In this document: in pieces, positions 1 to 15,000 of the stretch
How positions within the stretch are numbered: the stretch's first letter is position 1
Layout: the number at the start of each line of letters is the position of its first letter
Source: Ascidia mentula
Lineage: Eukaryota > Chordata > Ascidiacea > Phlebobranchia > Ascidiidae
Direction of reading: 5' to 3'
Assembly: GCA_947561715.1 (NCBI GenBank)
Contig: OX387199.1
Span: 12,715,001-12,779,000 of the forward strand
Length of the DNA: 64,000 bases
The notes under the pieces: generated by a model
The model's database searches: none
Seen by the model: only the letters and a program-made list of their open reading frames with translations
Told to the model about the DNA's origin: nothing
Translations under genes and position numbers: made by a program

Positions 1-3000
1 TCAGCACTTGTCCATCTTGCAGTATATGACTTTTCGATAAAAAATATTTTTTTTCATTACAAGCTTTATTATACAGTGGAAAACGCTGGTACTCCAGTAT
101 TGCTTTTGCGGTTGCACAACGTATGTAACTATGCGATTTCAGCACTTGTCCATTTTGCAGTATATGACTTTTCGATAAAAAATATTTTTTTTCAGTACAA
201 GCTTTATTACACAGTGGAAAACGCTGATACTCCAGTATTGCGTTTGCGGTTGCACAACGTATGTAACTATGCGATTTCAGCACTTGTCCATTTTGCAGTA
301 TATGACTTTTCGATAAAAAATATTTTTTTTCAGTACAAGCTTTATTATACAGTGGAAAACGCTGATACTCCAGTATTGCGTTTGCGGTTGCACAACGTAT
401 GTAACTATGCGCTTTCAGCACTTGTCCATTTTGCAGTACATGACTTTTCAATAAAAAATATTTTTTTTCAGTACAAGCTTTATTATACAGTGGAAAACGC
501 TGATACTCCAGTTTTGCGTTTGCGGTTGCACAACGTATGTAACTATGCGCTTTCAGCACTTGTCCATTTTGCAGTATATGACTTTTCGATAAAAAATATT
601 TTTTTTCAGTACAAGCTTTATTATACAGTGGAAAACGCTGATACTCCAGTACTGAGTTTGCGGTTGCACAACGTATGTAACTATGTGATTTCAGCACTTG
701 TCCATTTTGCAGTATACGACTTTTCGATAAAAAATATTTTTTTTCAGTACAAGCTTTATTATTCAGTGGAAAACGCTGATACTCCAGTTTTGCGTTTGCG
801 GTTGCACAACGTATGTAAATATGCGCTTTCAGCACTTGTCCATTTTGCAGTATATGACTTTTCGATAAAAAATATTTTTTTTCAGTACAAGCTTTATTAT
901 ACAGTGGAAAACGCTGATACTCCAGTACTGAGTTTGCGGTTGCACAACGTATGTAACCATGCGATTTCAGCACTTGTCCATTTTTCAGTATATGACTTTT
1001 CGATAAAAAATATTTTTTTTCAGTACAAGCTTTATTATACAGTAGAAAACGCTGATACTCCAGTAATGAGTTTGCGGTTGCACAACGTATGTAACTATGC
1101 GATGTCAGCACTTGTCCATCTTGCAGTATATGACTTTTCGATAAAAAATATTTTTTTTCATTACAAGCTTTATTATACAGTGGAAAACGCTGGTACTCCA
1201 GTATTGCTTTTGCGGTTGCACAACGTATTTAACTATGCGATTTCAGCACTTGTCCATTTTGCAGTATATGACTTTTCGATAAAAAATATTTTTTTTCAGT
1301 ACAAGCTTTATTATACAGTGGAAAACGCTGATACTCCAGTATTGCGTTTGCGGTTGCACAACGTATGTAACTATGCGATTTCAGCACTTGTCCATTTTGC
1401 AGTATATGACTTTTCGATAAAAAATATTTTTTTTCAGTACAAGCTTTATTATACAGTGGACAACGCTGATACTCCAGTATTGCGTTTGCGGTTGCACAAC
1501 GTATGTAACTATGCGCTTTCAGCACTTGTCCATTTTGCAGTATATGACTTTTCGATAAAAAATATTTTTTTTCAGTACAAGCTTTATTATACAGTGGAAA
1601 ACGCTGATACCCCAGTACTGAGTTTGCGGTTGCACAACGTATGTAACCATGCGATTTCAGCACTTGTCCATTTTGCAGTATACGACTATTCGGTAAAAAA
1701 TATTTTTTTTCAGTACAAGCTTTGTTATACAGTGGAAAACGCTGATACTCCAGTTTTGCGTTTGCGGTTGCACAACGTATGTAACTATGCGCTTTCAGCA
1801 CTTGTCCATTTTGCAGTATATGACTTTTCGATAAAAAATATTTTTTTTCAGAACAAGCTTTATTATACAGTGGAAAACGCTGATACTCCAGTACTGAGTT
1901 TGCGGTTGCACAACGTATGTAACTATGCGATTTCAGCACTTGTCCATTTTGCAGTATACGACTTTTCGGTAAAAAATATTTTATTTCAGTACACGCTTTA
2001 TTATACAGTGGAAAACGCTGGTACTCCAGCATTGCTTTTGCGGTTGCACAACGTATGTAACTATGCGATTTCAGCACTTGTCCATTTTGCAGTATATGAC
2101 TTTTCGACAAAAAATAGTTTTTTTTCTGTACAAGCTTTATTATACAGTGGAAAAGGCTGATACTCCAGTATTGCGTTTGCGGTTGCACAATGTATGTAAC
2201 TATGCGATTTCAGCACTTGTCCATTTTGCAGTATATGACTTTTCGATAAAAAATGTTTTTTTTCAGTACAAGCTTTATTATACAGTGGAAAACGCTGATA
2301 CTCCAGTACTGAGTTTGCGGTTGCACAACGTATGTAACTATGCGATTTCAGCACTTGTCCATCTTGCAGTATATGACTTTTCGATAAAAAATATTTTTTT
2401 TCATTACAAGCTTTATTATACAGTGGAAAACGCTGGTACTCCAGTATTGCTTTTGCGGTTGCACAACGTATGTAACTATGCGATTTCAGCACTTGTCCAT
2501 TTTGCAGTATATGACTTTTCGATAAAAAATATTTTTTTTCAGTACAAGCTTTATTATACAGTGGAAAACGCTGATACTCCAGTATTGCGTTTGCGGTTGC
2601 ACAACGTATGTAACTATGCGATTTCAGCACTTGTCCATTTTGCAGTATATGACTTTTCGATAAAAAATATTTTTTTTCAGTACAAGCTTTATTATACAGT
2701 GGAAAACGCTGATACTCCAGTATTGCGTTTGCGGTTGCACAACGTATGTAACTATGCGCTTTCAGCACTTGTCCATTTTGCAGTACATGACTTTTCAACA
2801 AAAAATATATTTTTTTCAGTACAAGCTTTATTATACAGTGGAAAACGCTGATACTCCAGTATTGCGTTTGCGGTTGCACAACGTATGTAACTATGCGCTT
2901 TCAGCACTTGTCCATTTTGCAGTATATGACTTTTCGATAAAAAATATTTTTTTTCAGTACAAGCTTTATTATACAGTGGAAAACGCTGATACCCCAGTAC

Positions 3001-6000
3001 TGAGTTTGCGGTTGCACAACGTATGTAACCATGCGATTTCAGCACTTGTCCATTTTGCAGTACACGACTATTCGGTAAAAAATATTTTTTTTCAGTACAA
3101 GCTTTGTTATACAGTGGAAAACGCTGATACTCCAGTTTTGCGTTTGCGGTTGCACAACGTATGTAACTATGCGCTTTCAGCACTTGTCCATTTTACAGTA
3201 TATGACTTTTCGATAAAAAATATTTTTTTTCAGTACAAGCTTTATTATACAGTGGAAAACGCTGATACTCCAGTACTGAGTTTGCGGTTGCACAACGTAT
3301 GTAACTATGTGATTTCAGCACTTGTCCATTTTGCAGTATACGACTTTTCGATAAAAAATATTTTTTTTCAGTACAAGCTTTATTATACAGTGGAAAACGC
3401 TGATACTCCAGTTTTGCGTTTGCGGTTGCACAACGTATGTAACTATGCGCTTTCAGCACTTGTCCATTTTGCAGTATATGACTTTTCGATAAAAATTTTT
3501 TTTTTCAGTACAAGCTTTATTATACAGTGGAAAACGCTGATACTCAAGTACTGAGTTTGCGGTTGCACAACGTATGTAACCATGCGATTTCAGCACTTGT
3601 CCATTTTGCAGTATATGACTTTTCGATAAAAAATATTTTTTTTCAGTACAAGCTTTATTATACAGTGGAAAACGCTGATACTCCAGTACTGAGTTTGCGG
3701 TTGCACAACGTATGTAACCATGTGATTTCAGCACTTGTCCATTTTGCAGTATACGACTATTCGGTAAAAAATATTTTTTTTCAGTACAAGCTTTATTATA
3801 CAGTGGAAAACGCTGATACTCCAGTATTGCGTTTGCGGTTGCACAACGTATGTAACTATGCGCTTTCAGCACTTGTCCATTTTGCAGTATATGACTTTTC
3901 GATAAAAAATATTTTTTTTCAGTACAAGCTTTATTATACAGTGGAAAACGCTGATACTCCAGTACTGAGTTTGCGGTTGCACAACGTATGTAACTATGCG
4001 ATTTCAGCACTTGTCCATTTTGCAGTATATGACTTTTCGATAAAAAATATTTTTTTTCAGTACAAGCTTTATTATACAGTGGAAAACGCTGATACTCCAG
4101 TACTGAGTTTGCGGTTGCACAACGTATGTAACCATGCGATTTTAGCACTTGTCCATTTTACAGTATATGACTTTTCGATAAAAAATATTTTTTTTCAGCA
4201 CAAGCTTTATTATACAGTGGAAAACGCTGATACTCCAGTACTGAGTTTGCGGTTGCGCAATGTATGTAACCATGCGATTTCAGCACTTGTCCATTTTGCA
4301 GTATATGACTTTTCGATAAAAAATATTTTTTTTCAGTACAAGCTTTATTATACAGTGGAAAACGCTGATACTCCAGTACTGAGTTTGCGGTTGCACAACG
4401 TATGTAACTATGCGATTTCAGCACTTGTCCATTTTGCAGTATATGAATTTTCGATAAAAAATATTTTTTGTCAGTACAAGCTTTATTATACAGTGGAAAA
4501 CGCTGATACTCCAGTACTGAGTTTGCGGTTGCACAACGTATGTAACCATGCGATTTCAGCACTTGTCCATTTTGAAGTATACGACTTTTCGGTAAAAAAT
4601 ATATTTTATTCAGTACAAGCTTTATTATACAGTGGAAAACGCTGATACTCCAGTATTGCGTTTGCGGTTGCACAACGTATGTAACTATGCGCTTTCAGCA
4701 CTTGTCCATTTTGCAGTATATGACTTTTCGATAAAAAATATTTTTTTTCAGTACAAGCTTTATTATACAGTGGAAAACGCTGATACTCCAGTACTGAGTT
4801 TGCGGTTGCACAACGTATGTAACTATGCGCTTTCAGCACTTGTCCATTTTGCAGTATATGACTTTTCGATAAAAAATATTTTTTTTCAGTACAAGCTTTA
4901 TTATACAGTGGAAAACGCTGATACCCCAGTACTGAGTTTGCGGTTGCACAACGTATGTAACCATGCGATTTCAGCACTTGTCCATTTTGCAGTACACGAC
5001 TATTCGGTAAAAAATATTTTTTTTCAGTACAAGCTTTGTTATACAGTGGAAAATGCTGATACTCCAGTTTTGCGTTTGCGGTTGCACAACGTATGTAACT
5101 ATGCGCTTTCAGCACTTGTCCATTTTGCAGTATATGACTTTTCGATAAAAAATATTTTTTTTCAGTACAAGCTTTATTATACAGTGGAAAACGCTGATAC
5201 TCCAGTACTGAGTTTGCGGTTGCACAACGTATGTAACTATGTGATTTCAGCACTTGTCCATTTTGCAGTATATGACTTTTCGATAAAAAATATTTTTTTT
5301 CAGTACAAGCTTTATTATACAGTGGAAAACGCTGATACTCCAGTACTGAGTTTGCGGTTGCACAACGTATGTAACCATGCGATTTCAGCACTTGTCCATT
5401 TTTCAGTATATGACTTTTCGATAAAAAATATTTTTTTTCAGTACAAGCTTTATTATACAGTGGAAAACGCTGATACACCAGTAATGAGTTTGCGGTTGCA
5501 CAACGTATGTAACTATGCGATTTCAGCACTTGTCCATCTTGCAGTATATGACTTTTCGATAAAAAATATTTTTTTTCATTACAAGCTTTATTATACAGTG
5601 GAAAACGCTGGTACTCCAGTATTGCTTTTGCGGTTGCACAACGTATTTAACTATGCGATTTCAGCACTTGTCCATTTTGCAGTATATGACTTTTCGATAA
5701 AAAATATTTTTTTTCAGTACAAGCTTTATTATACAGTGGAAAACGCTGATACTCCAGTATTGCCTTTGCGGTTGCACAACGTATGTAACTATGCGATTTC
5801 AGCACTTGTCCATTTTGCAGTATATGACTTTTCGATAAAAAATATTTTTTTTCAGTACAAGCTTTATTATACAGTGGAAAACGCTGATACTCCAGTATTG
5901 CGTTTGCGGTTGCACAACGTATGTAACTATGCGCTTTCAGCACTTGTCCATTTTGCAGTATATGACTTTTCGATAAAAAATATTTTTTTTCAGTACAAGC

Positions 6001-9000
6001 TTTATTATACAGTGGACAACGCTGATACTCCAGTATTGCGTTTGCGGTTGCACAACGTATGTAACTATGCGCTTTCAACACTTGTCCATTTTGCAGTATA
6101 TGACTTTTCGATAAAAAATATTTTTTTTCAGTACAAGCTTTATTATACAGTGGAAAACGCTGATACTCCAGTACTGAGTTTGTGGTTGCACAACGTATGT
6201 AACTATGCGCTTTCAGCACTTGTCCATTTTGCAGTATATGACTTTTCGATAAAAAATATTTTTTTTCAGTACAAGCTTTATTATACAGTGGAAAACGCTG
6301 ATACACCAGTACTGAGTTTGCGGTTGCACAACGTATGTAACCATGCGATTTCAGCACTTGTCCATTTTGCAGTATACGACTATTCGGTAAAAAATATTTT
6401 TTTTCAGTACAAGCTTTATTATACAGTGGAAAACGCTGATACTCCAGTTTTGCGTTTGCGGTTGCACAACGTATGTAACTATGCGCTTTCAGCACTTGTC
6501 CATTTTGCAGTATATGACTTTTCGATAAAAAATATTTTTTTTCAGTACAAGCTTTATTATACAGTGGAAAACGCTGATACTCCAGTACTGAGTTTGCGGT
6601 TGCACAACGTATGTAACTATGCGATTTCAGCACTTGTCCATCTTGCAGTATATGACTTTTCGATAAAAAATATTTTTTTTCATTACAAGCTTTATTATAC
6701 AGTGGAAAACGCTGGTACTCCAGTATTGCTTTTGCGGTTGCACAACGTATTTAACTATGCGATTTCAGCACTTGTCCATTTTGCAGTATATGACTTTTCG
6801 ATAAAAAATATTTTTTTTCAGTACAAGCTTTATTATACAGTGGAAAACGCTGATACTCCAGTATTGCCTTTGCGGTTGCACAACGTATGTAACTATGCGA
6901 TTTCAGCACTTGTCCATTTTGCAGTATATGACTTTTCGATAAAAAATATTTTTTTTCAGTACAAGCTTTATTATACAGTGGAAAACGCTGATACTCCAGT
7001 ATTGCGTTTGCGGTTGCACAACGTATGTAACTATGCGCTTTCAGCACTTGTCCATTTTGCAGTATATGACTTTTCGATAAAAAATATTTTTTTTCAGTAC
7101 AAGCTTTATTATACAGTGGACAACGCTGATACTCCAGTATTGCGTTTGCGGTTGCACAACGTATGTAACTATGCGCTTTCAACACTTGTCCATTTTGCAG
7201 TATATGACTTTTCGATAAAAAATATTTTTTTTCAGTACAAGCTTTATTATACAGTGGAAAACGCTGATACTCCAGTTTTGCGTTTGCGGTTGCACAACGT
7301 ATGTAACTATGCGCTTTCAGCACTTGTCCATTTTGCAGTATATGACTTTTCGATAAAAAATATTTTTTTTCAGTACAAGCTTTATTATACAGTGGAAAAC
7401 GCTGATACTCCAGTACTGAGTTTGCGGTTGCACAACGTATGTAACTATGCGATTTCAGCACTTGTCCATTTTGCAGTATACGACTTTTCGGTAAAAAATA
7501 TTTTTTTTCAGTACAAGCTTTATTATACAGTGGAAAACGCTGGTACTCCAGCATTGCTTTTGCGGTTGCACAACGTATGTAACTATGCGATTTCAGCACT
7601 TGTCCATTTTGCAGTGTATGACTTTTCGACAAAAAATAGTTTTTCTTCTGTACAAGCTTTATTATACAGTGGAAAAGGCTGATACTCCAGTATTGCGTTT
7701 GCGGTTGCACAACGTATGTAACTATGCGATTTCAGCACTTGTCCATTTTGCAGTATATGACTTTTCGATAAAAAATGTTTTTTTTCAGTACAAGCTTTAT
7801 TATACAGTGGAAAACGCTGATACTCCAGTAATGAGTTTGCGGTTGCACAACGTATGTAACTATGCTATTTCAGCACTTGTCCATCTTGCAGTATATGACT
7901 TTTCGATAAAAAATATTTTTTTTCATTACAAGCTTTATTATACAGTGGAAAACGCTGGTACTCCAGTATTGCTTTTGCGGTTGCACAACGTATGTAACTA
8001 TGCGATTTCAGCACTTGTCCATTTTGCAGTATATGACTTTTCGATAAAAAATATTTTTTTTCAGTACAAGCTTTATTATACAGTGGAAAACGCTGATACT
8101 CCAGTATTGCGTTTGCGGTTGCACAACGTATGTAACTATGCGATTTCAGCACTTGTCCATTTTGCAGTATATGACTTTTCGATAAAAAATATTTTTTTTC
8201 AGTACAAGCTTTATTATACAGTGGAAAACGCTGATACTCCAGTATTGCGTTTGCGGTTGCACAACGTATGTAACTATGCGCTTTCAGCACTTGTCCATTT
8301 TGCAGTACATGACTTTTCGATAAAAAATATTTTTTTTCAGTACAAGCTTTATTATACAGTGGAAAACGCTGATACTCCAGTATTGCGTTTGCGGTTGCAC
8401 AACGTATGTAACTATGCGCTTTCAGCACTTGTCCATTTTGCAGTATATGACTTTTCGATAAAAAATATTTTTTTTCAGTACAAGCTTTATTATACAGTGG
8501 AAAACGCTGATACTCCAGTACTGAGTTTGCGGTTGCACAACGTATGTAACCATGCGATTTCAGCACTTGTCCATTTTGCAGTATATGACTTTTCGATAAA
8601 AAATATTTTTTTTCAGTACAAGCTTTATTATACATTGGAAAACGCTGATACTCCAGTACTGAGTTTGCGGTTGCACAACGTATGTAACCATGCGATTTCA
8701 GCACTTGTCCGTTTTGCAGTGTACGACTTTTCGTTAAAAAATATTTTTTTTCAGTACAAGCTTTATTATACAGTGGAAAACGCTGATACTCCAGAACTGA
8801 GTTTGCGGTTGCACAACGTATGTAACTGTGCGCTTTCAGCACTTGTCCATTTTGCAGTATATGACTTTTCGATAAAAAATATTTTTTTTCAGTACAAGCT
8901 TTATTATACAGTGGAAAACGCTGATACTCCAGTTTTGCGTTTGCGGTTGCACAACGTATGTAACTATGCGCTTTCAGCACTTGTCCATTTTGCAGTATAT

Positions 9001-12000
9001 GACTTTTGGATAAAAAATTTTTTTTTTCTGTACAAGCTTTATTATACCGTGGAAAACGCTGATACTCCAGTACTGAGTTTGCGGTTGCACAACGTATGTA
9101 ACTATGCGATTTCAGCACTTGTCCATTTTGCAGTATATGAATTTTCGATAAAAAATATTTTTTTTCAGTACAAGCTTTATTATACAGTGGAAAACGCTGA
9201 TACTCCAGTACTGAGTTTGCGGTTGCACAACGTATGTAACCATGCGATTTCAGCACTTGTCCATTTTGAAGTATACGACTTTTCGGTAAAAAATATATTT
9301 TATTCAGTACAAGCTTTATTATACAGTGGAAAACGCTGATACTCCAGTATTGCGTTTGCGGTTGCACAACGTATGTAACTATGCGCTTTCAGCACTTGTC
9401 CATTTTGCAGTATATGACTTTTCGATAAAAAATATTTTTTTTCAGTACAAGCTTTATTATACAGTGGAAAACGCTGATACTCCAGTACTGAGTTTGCGGT
9501 TGCACAACGTATGTAACTATGCGCTTTCAGCACTTGTCCATTTTGCAGTATATGACTTTTCGATAAAAAATATTTTTTTTCAGTACAAGCTTTATTATAC
9601 AGTGGAAAACGCTGATACCCCAGTACTGAGTTTGCGGTTGCACAACGTATGTAACCATGCGATTTCAGCACTTGTCCATTTTGCAGTACACGACTATTCG
9701 GTAAAAAATATTTTTTTTCAGTACAAGCTTTGTTATACAGTGGAAAACGCTGATACTCCAGTTTTGCGTTTGCGGTTGCACAACGTATGTAACTATGCGC
9801 TTTCAGCACTTGTCCATTTTGCAGTATATGACTTTTCGATAAAAAATATTTTTTTTCAGTACAAGCTTTATTATACAGTGGAAAACGCTGATACTCCAGT
9901 ACTGAGTTTGCGGTTGCACAACGTATGTAACTATGTGATTTCAGCACTTGTCCATTTTGCAGTATACGACTTTTCGATAAAAAATATTTTTTTTCAGTAC
10001 AAGCTTTATTATACAGTGGAAAACGCTGATACTCCAGTTTTGCGTTTGCGGTTGCACAACGTATGTAACTATGCGCTTTCAGCACTTGTCCATTTTGCAG
10101 TATATGACTTTTCGATAAAAATTTTTTTTTTCAGTACAAGCTTTATTATACAGTGGAAAACGCTGATACTCAAGTACTGAGTTTGCGGTTGCACAACGTA
10201 TGTAACCATGCGATTTCAGCACTTGTCCATTTTGCAGTATATGACTTTTCGATAAAAAATATTTTTTTTCAGTACAAGCTTTATTATACAGTGGAAAACG
10301 CTGATACTCCAGTACTGAGTTTGCGGTTGCACAACGTATGTAACCATGCGATTTCAGCACTTGTCCATTTTGCAGTATACGACTATTCGGTAAAAAATAT
10401 TTTTTTTCAGTACAAGCTTTATCATACAGTGGAAAACGCTGATACTCCAGTTTTGCGTTTGCGGTTGCACAACGTATGTAACTATGCGCTTTCAGCACTT
10501 GTCCATTTTGCAGTATATGACTTTTCGATAAAAAATATTTTTTTTCAGTACAAGCTTTATTATACAGTGGAAAACGCTGATACTCCAGTACTGAGTTTGC
10601 GGTTGCACAACGTATGTAACCATGCGATTTCAGCACTTGTCCATTTTGAAGTATACGACTTTTCGGTAAAAAATATATTTTATTCAGTACAAGCTTTATT
10701 ATACAGTGGAAAACGCTGATACCCCAGTATTGCGTTTGCGGTTGCACAACGTATGTAACTATGCGCTTTCAGCACTTGTCCATTTTGCAGTATATGACTT
10801 TTCGATAAAAAATATTTTTTTTCAGTACAAGCTTTATTATACAGTGGAAAACGCTGATACTCCAGTACTGAGTTTGCGGTTGCACAACGTATGTAACTAT
10901 GCGCTTTCAGCACTTGTCCATTTTGCAGTATATGACTTTTCGATAAAAAATATTTTTTTTCAGTACAAGCTTTATTATACAGTGGAAAACGCTGATACCC
11001 CAGTACTGAGTTTGCGGTTGCACAACGTATGTAACCATGCGATTTCAGCACTTGTCCATTTTGCAGTACACGACTATTCGGTAAAAAATATTTTTTTTCA
11101 GTACAAGCTTTGTTATACAGTGGAAAACGCTGATACTCCAGTGTTGCGTTTGCGGTTGCACAACGTATGTAACTATGCGCTTTCAGCACTTGTCCATTTT
11201 GCAGTATATGACTTTTCGATAAAAAATATTTTTTTTCAGTACAAGCTTTATTATACAGTGGAAAACGCTGATACTCCAGTATTGCCTTTGCGGTTGCACA
11301 ACGTATGTAACTATGCGATTTCAGCACTTGTCCATTTTGCAGTATATGACTTTTCGATAAAAAATATTTTTTTTCAGTACAAGCTTTATTATACAGTGGA
11401 AAACGCTGATACTCCAGTATTGCGTTTGCGGTTGCACAACGTATGTAACTATGCGCTTTCAGCACTTGTCCATTTTGCAGTATATGACTTTTCGATAAAA
11501 AATATTTTTTTTCAGTACAAGCTTTATTATACAGTGGAAAACGCTGATACTCCAGTACTGAGTTTGCGGTTGCACAACGTATGTAACTATGCGATTTCAG
11601 CACTTGTCCATTTTGCAGTATATGACTTTTCGATAAAAAATATTTTTTTTCAGTACAAGCTTTAGTATACAGTGGAAAACGCTGATACTCCAGTACTGAG
11701 TTTGCGGTTGCACAACGTATGTAACCATGCGATTTCAGCACTTGTCCATTTTACAGTATATGACTTTTCGATAAAAAATATTTTTTTTCAGCACAAGCTT
11801 TATTATACAGTGGAAAACGCTGATACTCCAGTACTGAGTTTGCGGTTGCGCAATGTATGTAACCATGCGATTTCAGCACTTGTCCATTTTGCAGTATATG
11901 ACTTTTCGATAAAAAATATTTTTTTTCAGTACAAGCTTTATTATACAGTGGAAAACGCTGATACTCCAGTACTGAGTTTGCGGTTGCACAACGTATGTAA

Positions 12001-15000
12001 CTATGCGATTTCAGCACTTGTCCATTTTGCAGTATATGAATTTTCGATAAAAAATATTTTTTTTCATTACAAGCTTTATTATACAGTGGAAAACGCTGAT
12101 ACTCCAGTACTGAGTTTGCGGTTGCACAACGTATGTAACCATGCGATTTCAGCACTTGTCCATTTTGAAGTATACGACTTTTCGGTAAAAAATATATTTT
12201 ATTCAGTACAAGCTTTATTATACAGTGGAAAACGCTGATACTCCAGTATTGCGTTTGCGGTTGCACAACGTATGTAACTATGCGCTTTCAGCACTTGTCC
12301 ATTTTGCAGTATATGACTTTTCGATAAAAAATATTTTTTTTCAGTACAAGCTTTATTATACAGTGGAAAACGCTGATACTCCAGTACTGAGTTTGCGGTT
12401 GCACAACGTATGTAACTATGCGCTTTCAGCACTTGTCCATTTTGCAGTATATGACTTTTCGATAAAAAATATTTTTTTTCAGTACAAGCTTTATTATACA
12501 GTGGAAAACGCTGATACCCCAGTACTGAGTTTGCGGTTGCACAACGTATGTAACCATGCGATTTCAGCACTTGTCCATTTTGCAGTACACGACTATTCGG
12601 TAAAAAATATTTTTTTTCAGTACAAGCTTTGTTATACAGTGGAAAACGCTGATACTCCAGTACTGAGTTTGCGGTTGCACAACGTATGTAACTATGTGAT
12701 TTCAGCACTTGTCCATTTTGCAGTATATGACTTTTCGATAAAAAATATTTTTTTTCAGTACAAGCTTTATTATACAGTGGAAAACGCTGATACTCCAGTA
12801 CTGAGTTTGCGGTTGCACAACGTATGTAACTATGCGATTTCAGCACTTGTCCATCTTGCAGTATATGACTTTTCGATAAAAAATATTTTTTTTCATTACA
12901 AGCTTTATTATACAGTGGAAAACGCTGGTACTCCAGTATTGCTTTTGCGGTTGCACAACGTATTTAACTATGCGATTTCAGCACTTGTCCATTTTGCAGT
13001 ATATGACTTTTCGATAAAAAATTTTTTTTTTTCAGTACAAGCTTTATTATACAGTGGAAAACGCTGATACTCCAGTATTGCTTTTGCGGTTGCACAACGT
13101 ATGTAACTATGCGATTTCAGCACTTGTCCATTTTGCAGTATATGACTTTTCGATAAAAAATATTTTTTTTCAGTACAAGCTTTATTATACAGTGGAAAAC
13201 GCTGATACTCCAGTATTGCGTTTGCGGTTGCACAACGTATGTAACTATGCGCTTTCAGCACTTGTCCATTTTGCAGTATATGACTGTTCGATAAAAAATA
13301 TTTTTTTTCAGTACAAGCTTTATTATACAGTGGACAACGCTGATACTCCAGTATTGCGTTTGCGGTTGCACAACGTATGTAACTATGCGCTTTCAGCACT
13401 TGTCCATTTTGCAGTATATGACTTTTCGATAAAAAATATTTTTTTTCAGTACAAGCTTTATTATACAGTGGAAAACGCTGATACTCCAGTACTGAGTTTG
13501 CGGTTGCACAACGTATGTAACTATGCGCTTTCAGCACTTGTCCATTTTGCAGTATATGACTTTTCGATAAAAAATATTTTTTTTCAGTACAAGCTTTATT
13601 ATACAGTGGAAAACGCTGATACTCCAGTACTGAGTTTGCGGTTGCACAACGTATGTAACTATGCGCTTTCAGCACTTGTCCATTTTGCAGTATATGACTT
13701 TTCGATAAAAAATATTTTTTTTCAGTACAAGCTTTATTATACAGTGGAAAACGCTGATACTCCAGTATTGCGTTTGCGGTTGCACAACGTATGTAACTAT
13801 GCGATTTCAGCACTTGTCCATTTTGCAGTATATGACTTTTCGATAAAAAATATTTTTTTTCAGTACAAGCTTTATTATACAGTGGAAAACGCTGATACTC
13901 CAGTATTGCGTTTGCGGTTGCACAACGTATGTAACTATGCGATTTCAGCACTTGTCCATTTTGCAGTATATGACTTTTCGATAAAAAATATTTTTTTTCA
14001 GTACAAGCTTTATTATACAGTGGAAAACGCTGATACTCCAGTATTGCGTTTGCGGTTGCACAACGTATGTAACTATGCGCTTTCAGCACTTGTCCATTTT
14101 GCAGTACATGACTTTTCGATAAAAAATATTTTTTTTCCGTACAAGCTTTATTATACAGTGGAAAACGCTGATACTCCAGTATTGCGTTTGCGGTTGCACA
14201 ACGTATGTAACTATGCGCTTTCAGCACTTGTCCATTTTGCAGTATATGACTTTTCGATAAAAAATATTTTTTTTCAGTACAAGCTTTATTATACAGTGGA
14301 AAACGCTGATACTCCAGTACTGAGTTTGCGGTTGCACAACGTATGTAACCATGCGATTTCAGCACTTGTCCATTTTGCAGTATATGACTTTTCGATAAAA
14401 AATATTTTTTTTCAGTACAAGCTTTATTATACATTGGAAAACGCTGATACTCCAGTACTGAGTTTGCGGTTGCACAACGTATGTAACCATGCGATTTCAG
14501 CACTTGTCCATTTTGCAGTATACGACTTTTCGGTAAAAAATATTTTTTTTCAGTACAAGCTTTATTATACAGTGGAAAACGCTGATACTCCAGTACTGAG
14601 TTTGCGGTTGCACAACGTATGTAACTGTGCGCTTTCAGCACTTGTCCATTTTGCAGTATATGACTTTTCGATAAAAAATATTTTTTTTCAGTACAAGCTT
14701 TATTATACAGTGGAAAACGCTGATACTCCAGTTTTGCGTTTGCGGTTGCACAACGAATGTAACTATGCGCTTTCAGCACTTGTCCATTTTGCAGTATATG
14801 AATTTTCGATAAAAAATATTTTTTGTCAGTACAAGCTTTATTATACAGTGGAAAACGCTGATACTCCAGTACTGAGTTTGCGGTTGCACAACGTATGTAA
14901 CCATGCGATTTCAGCACTTGTCCATTTTGAAGTATACGACTTTTCGGTAAAAAATATATTTTATTCAGTACAAGCTTTATTATACAGTGGAAAACGCTGA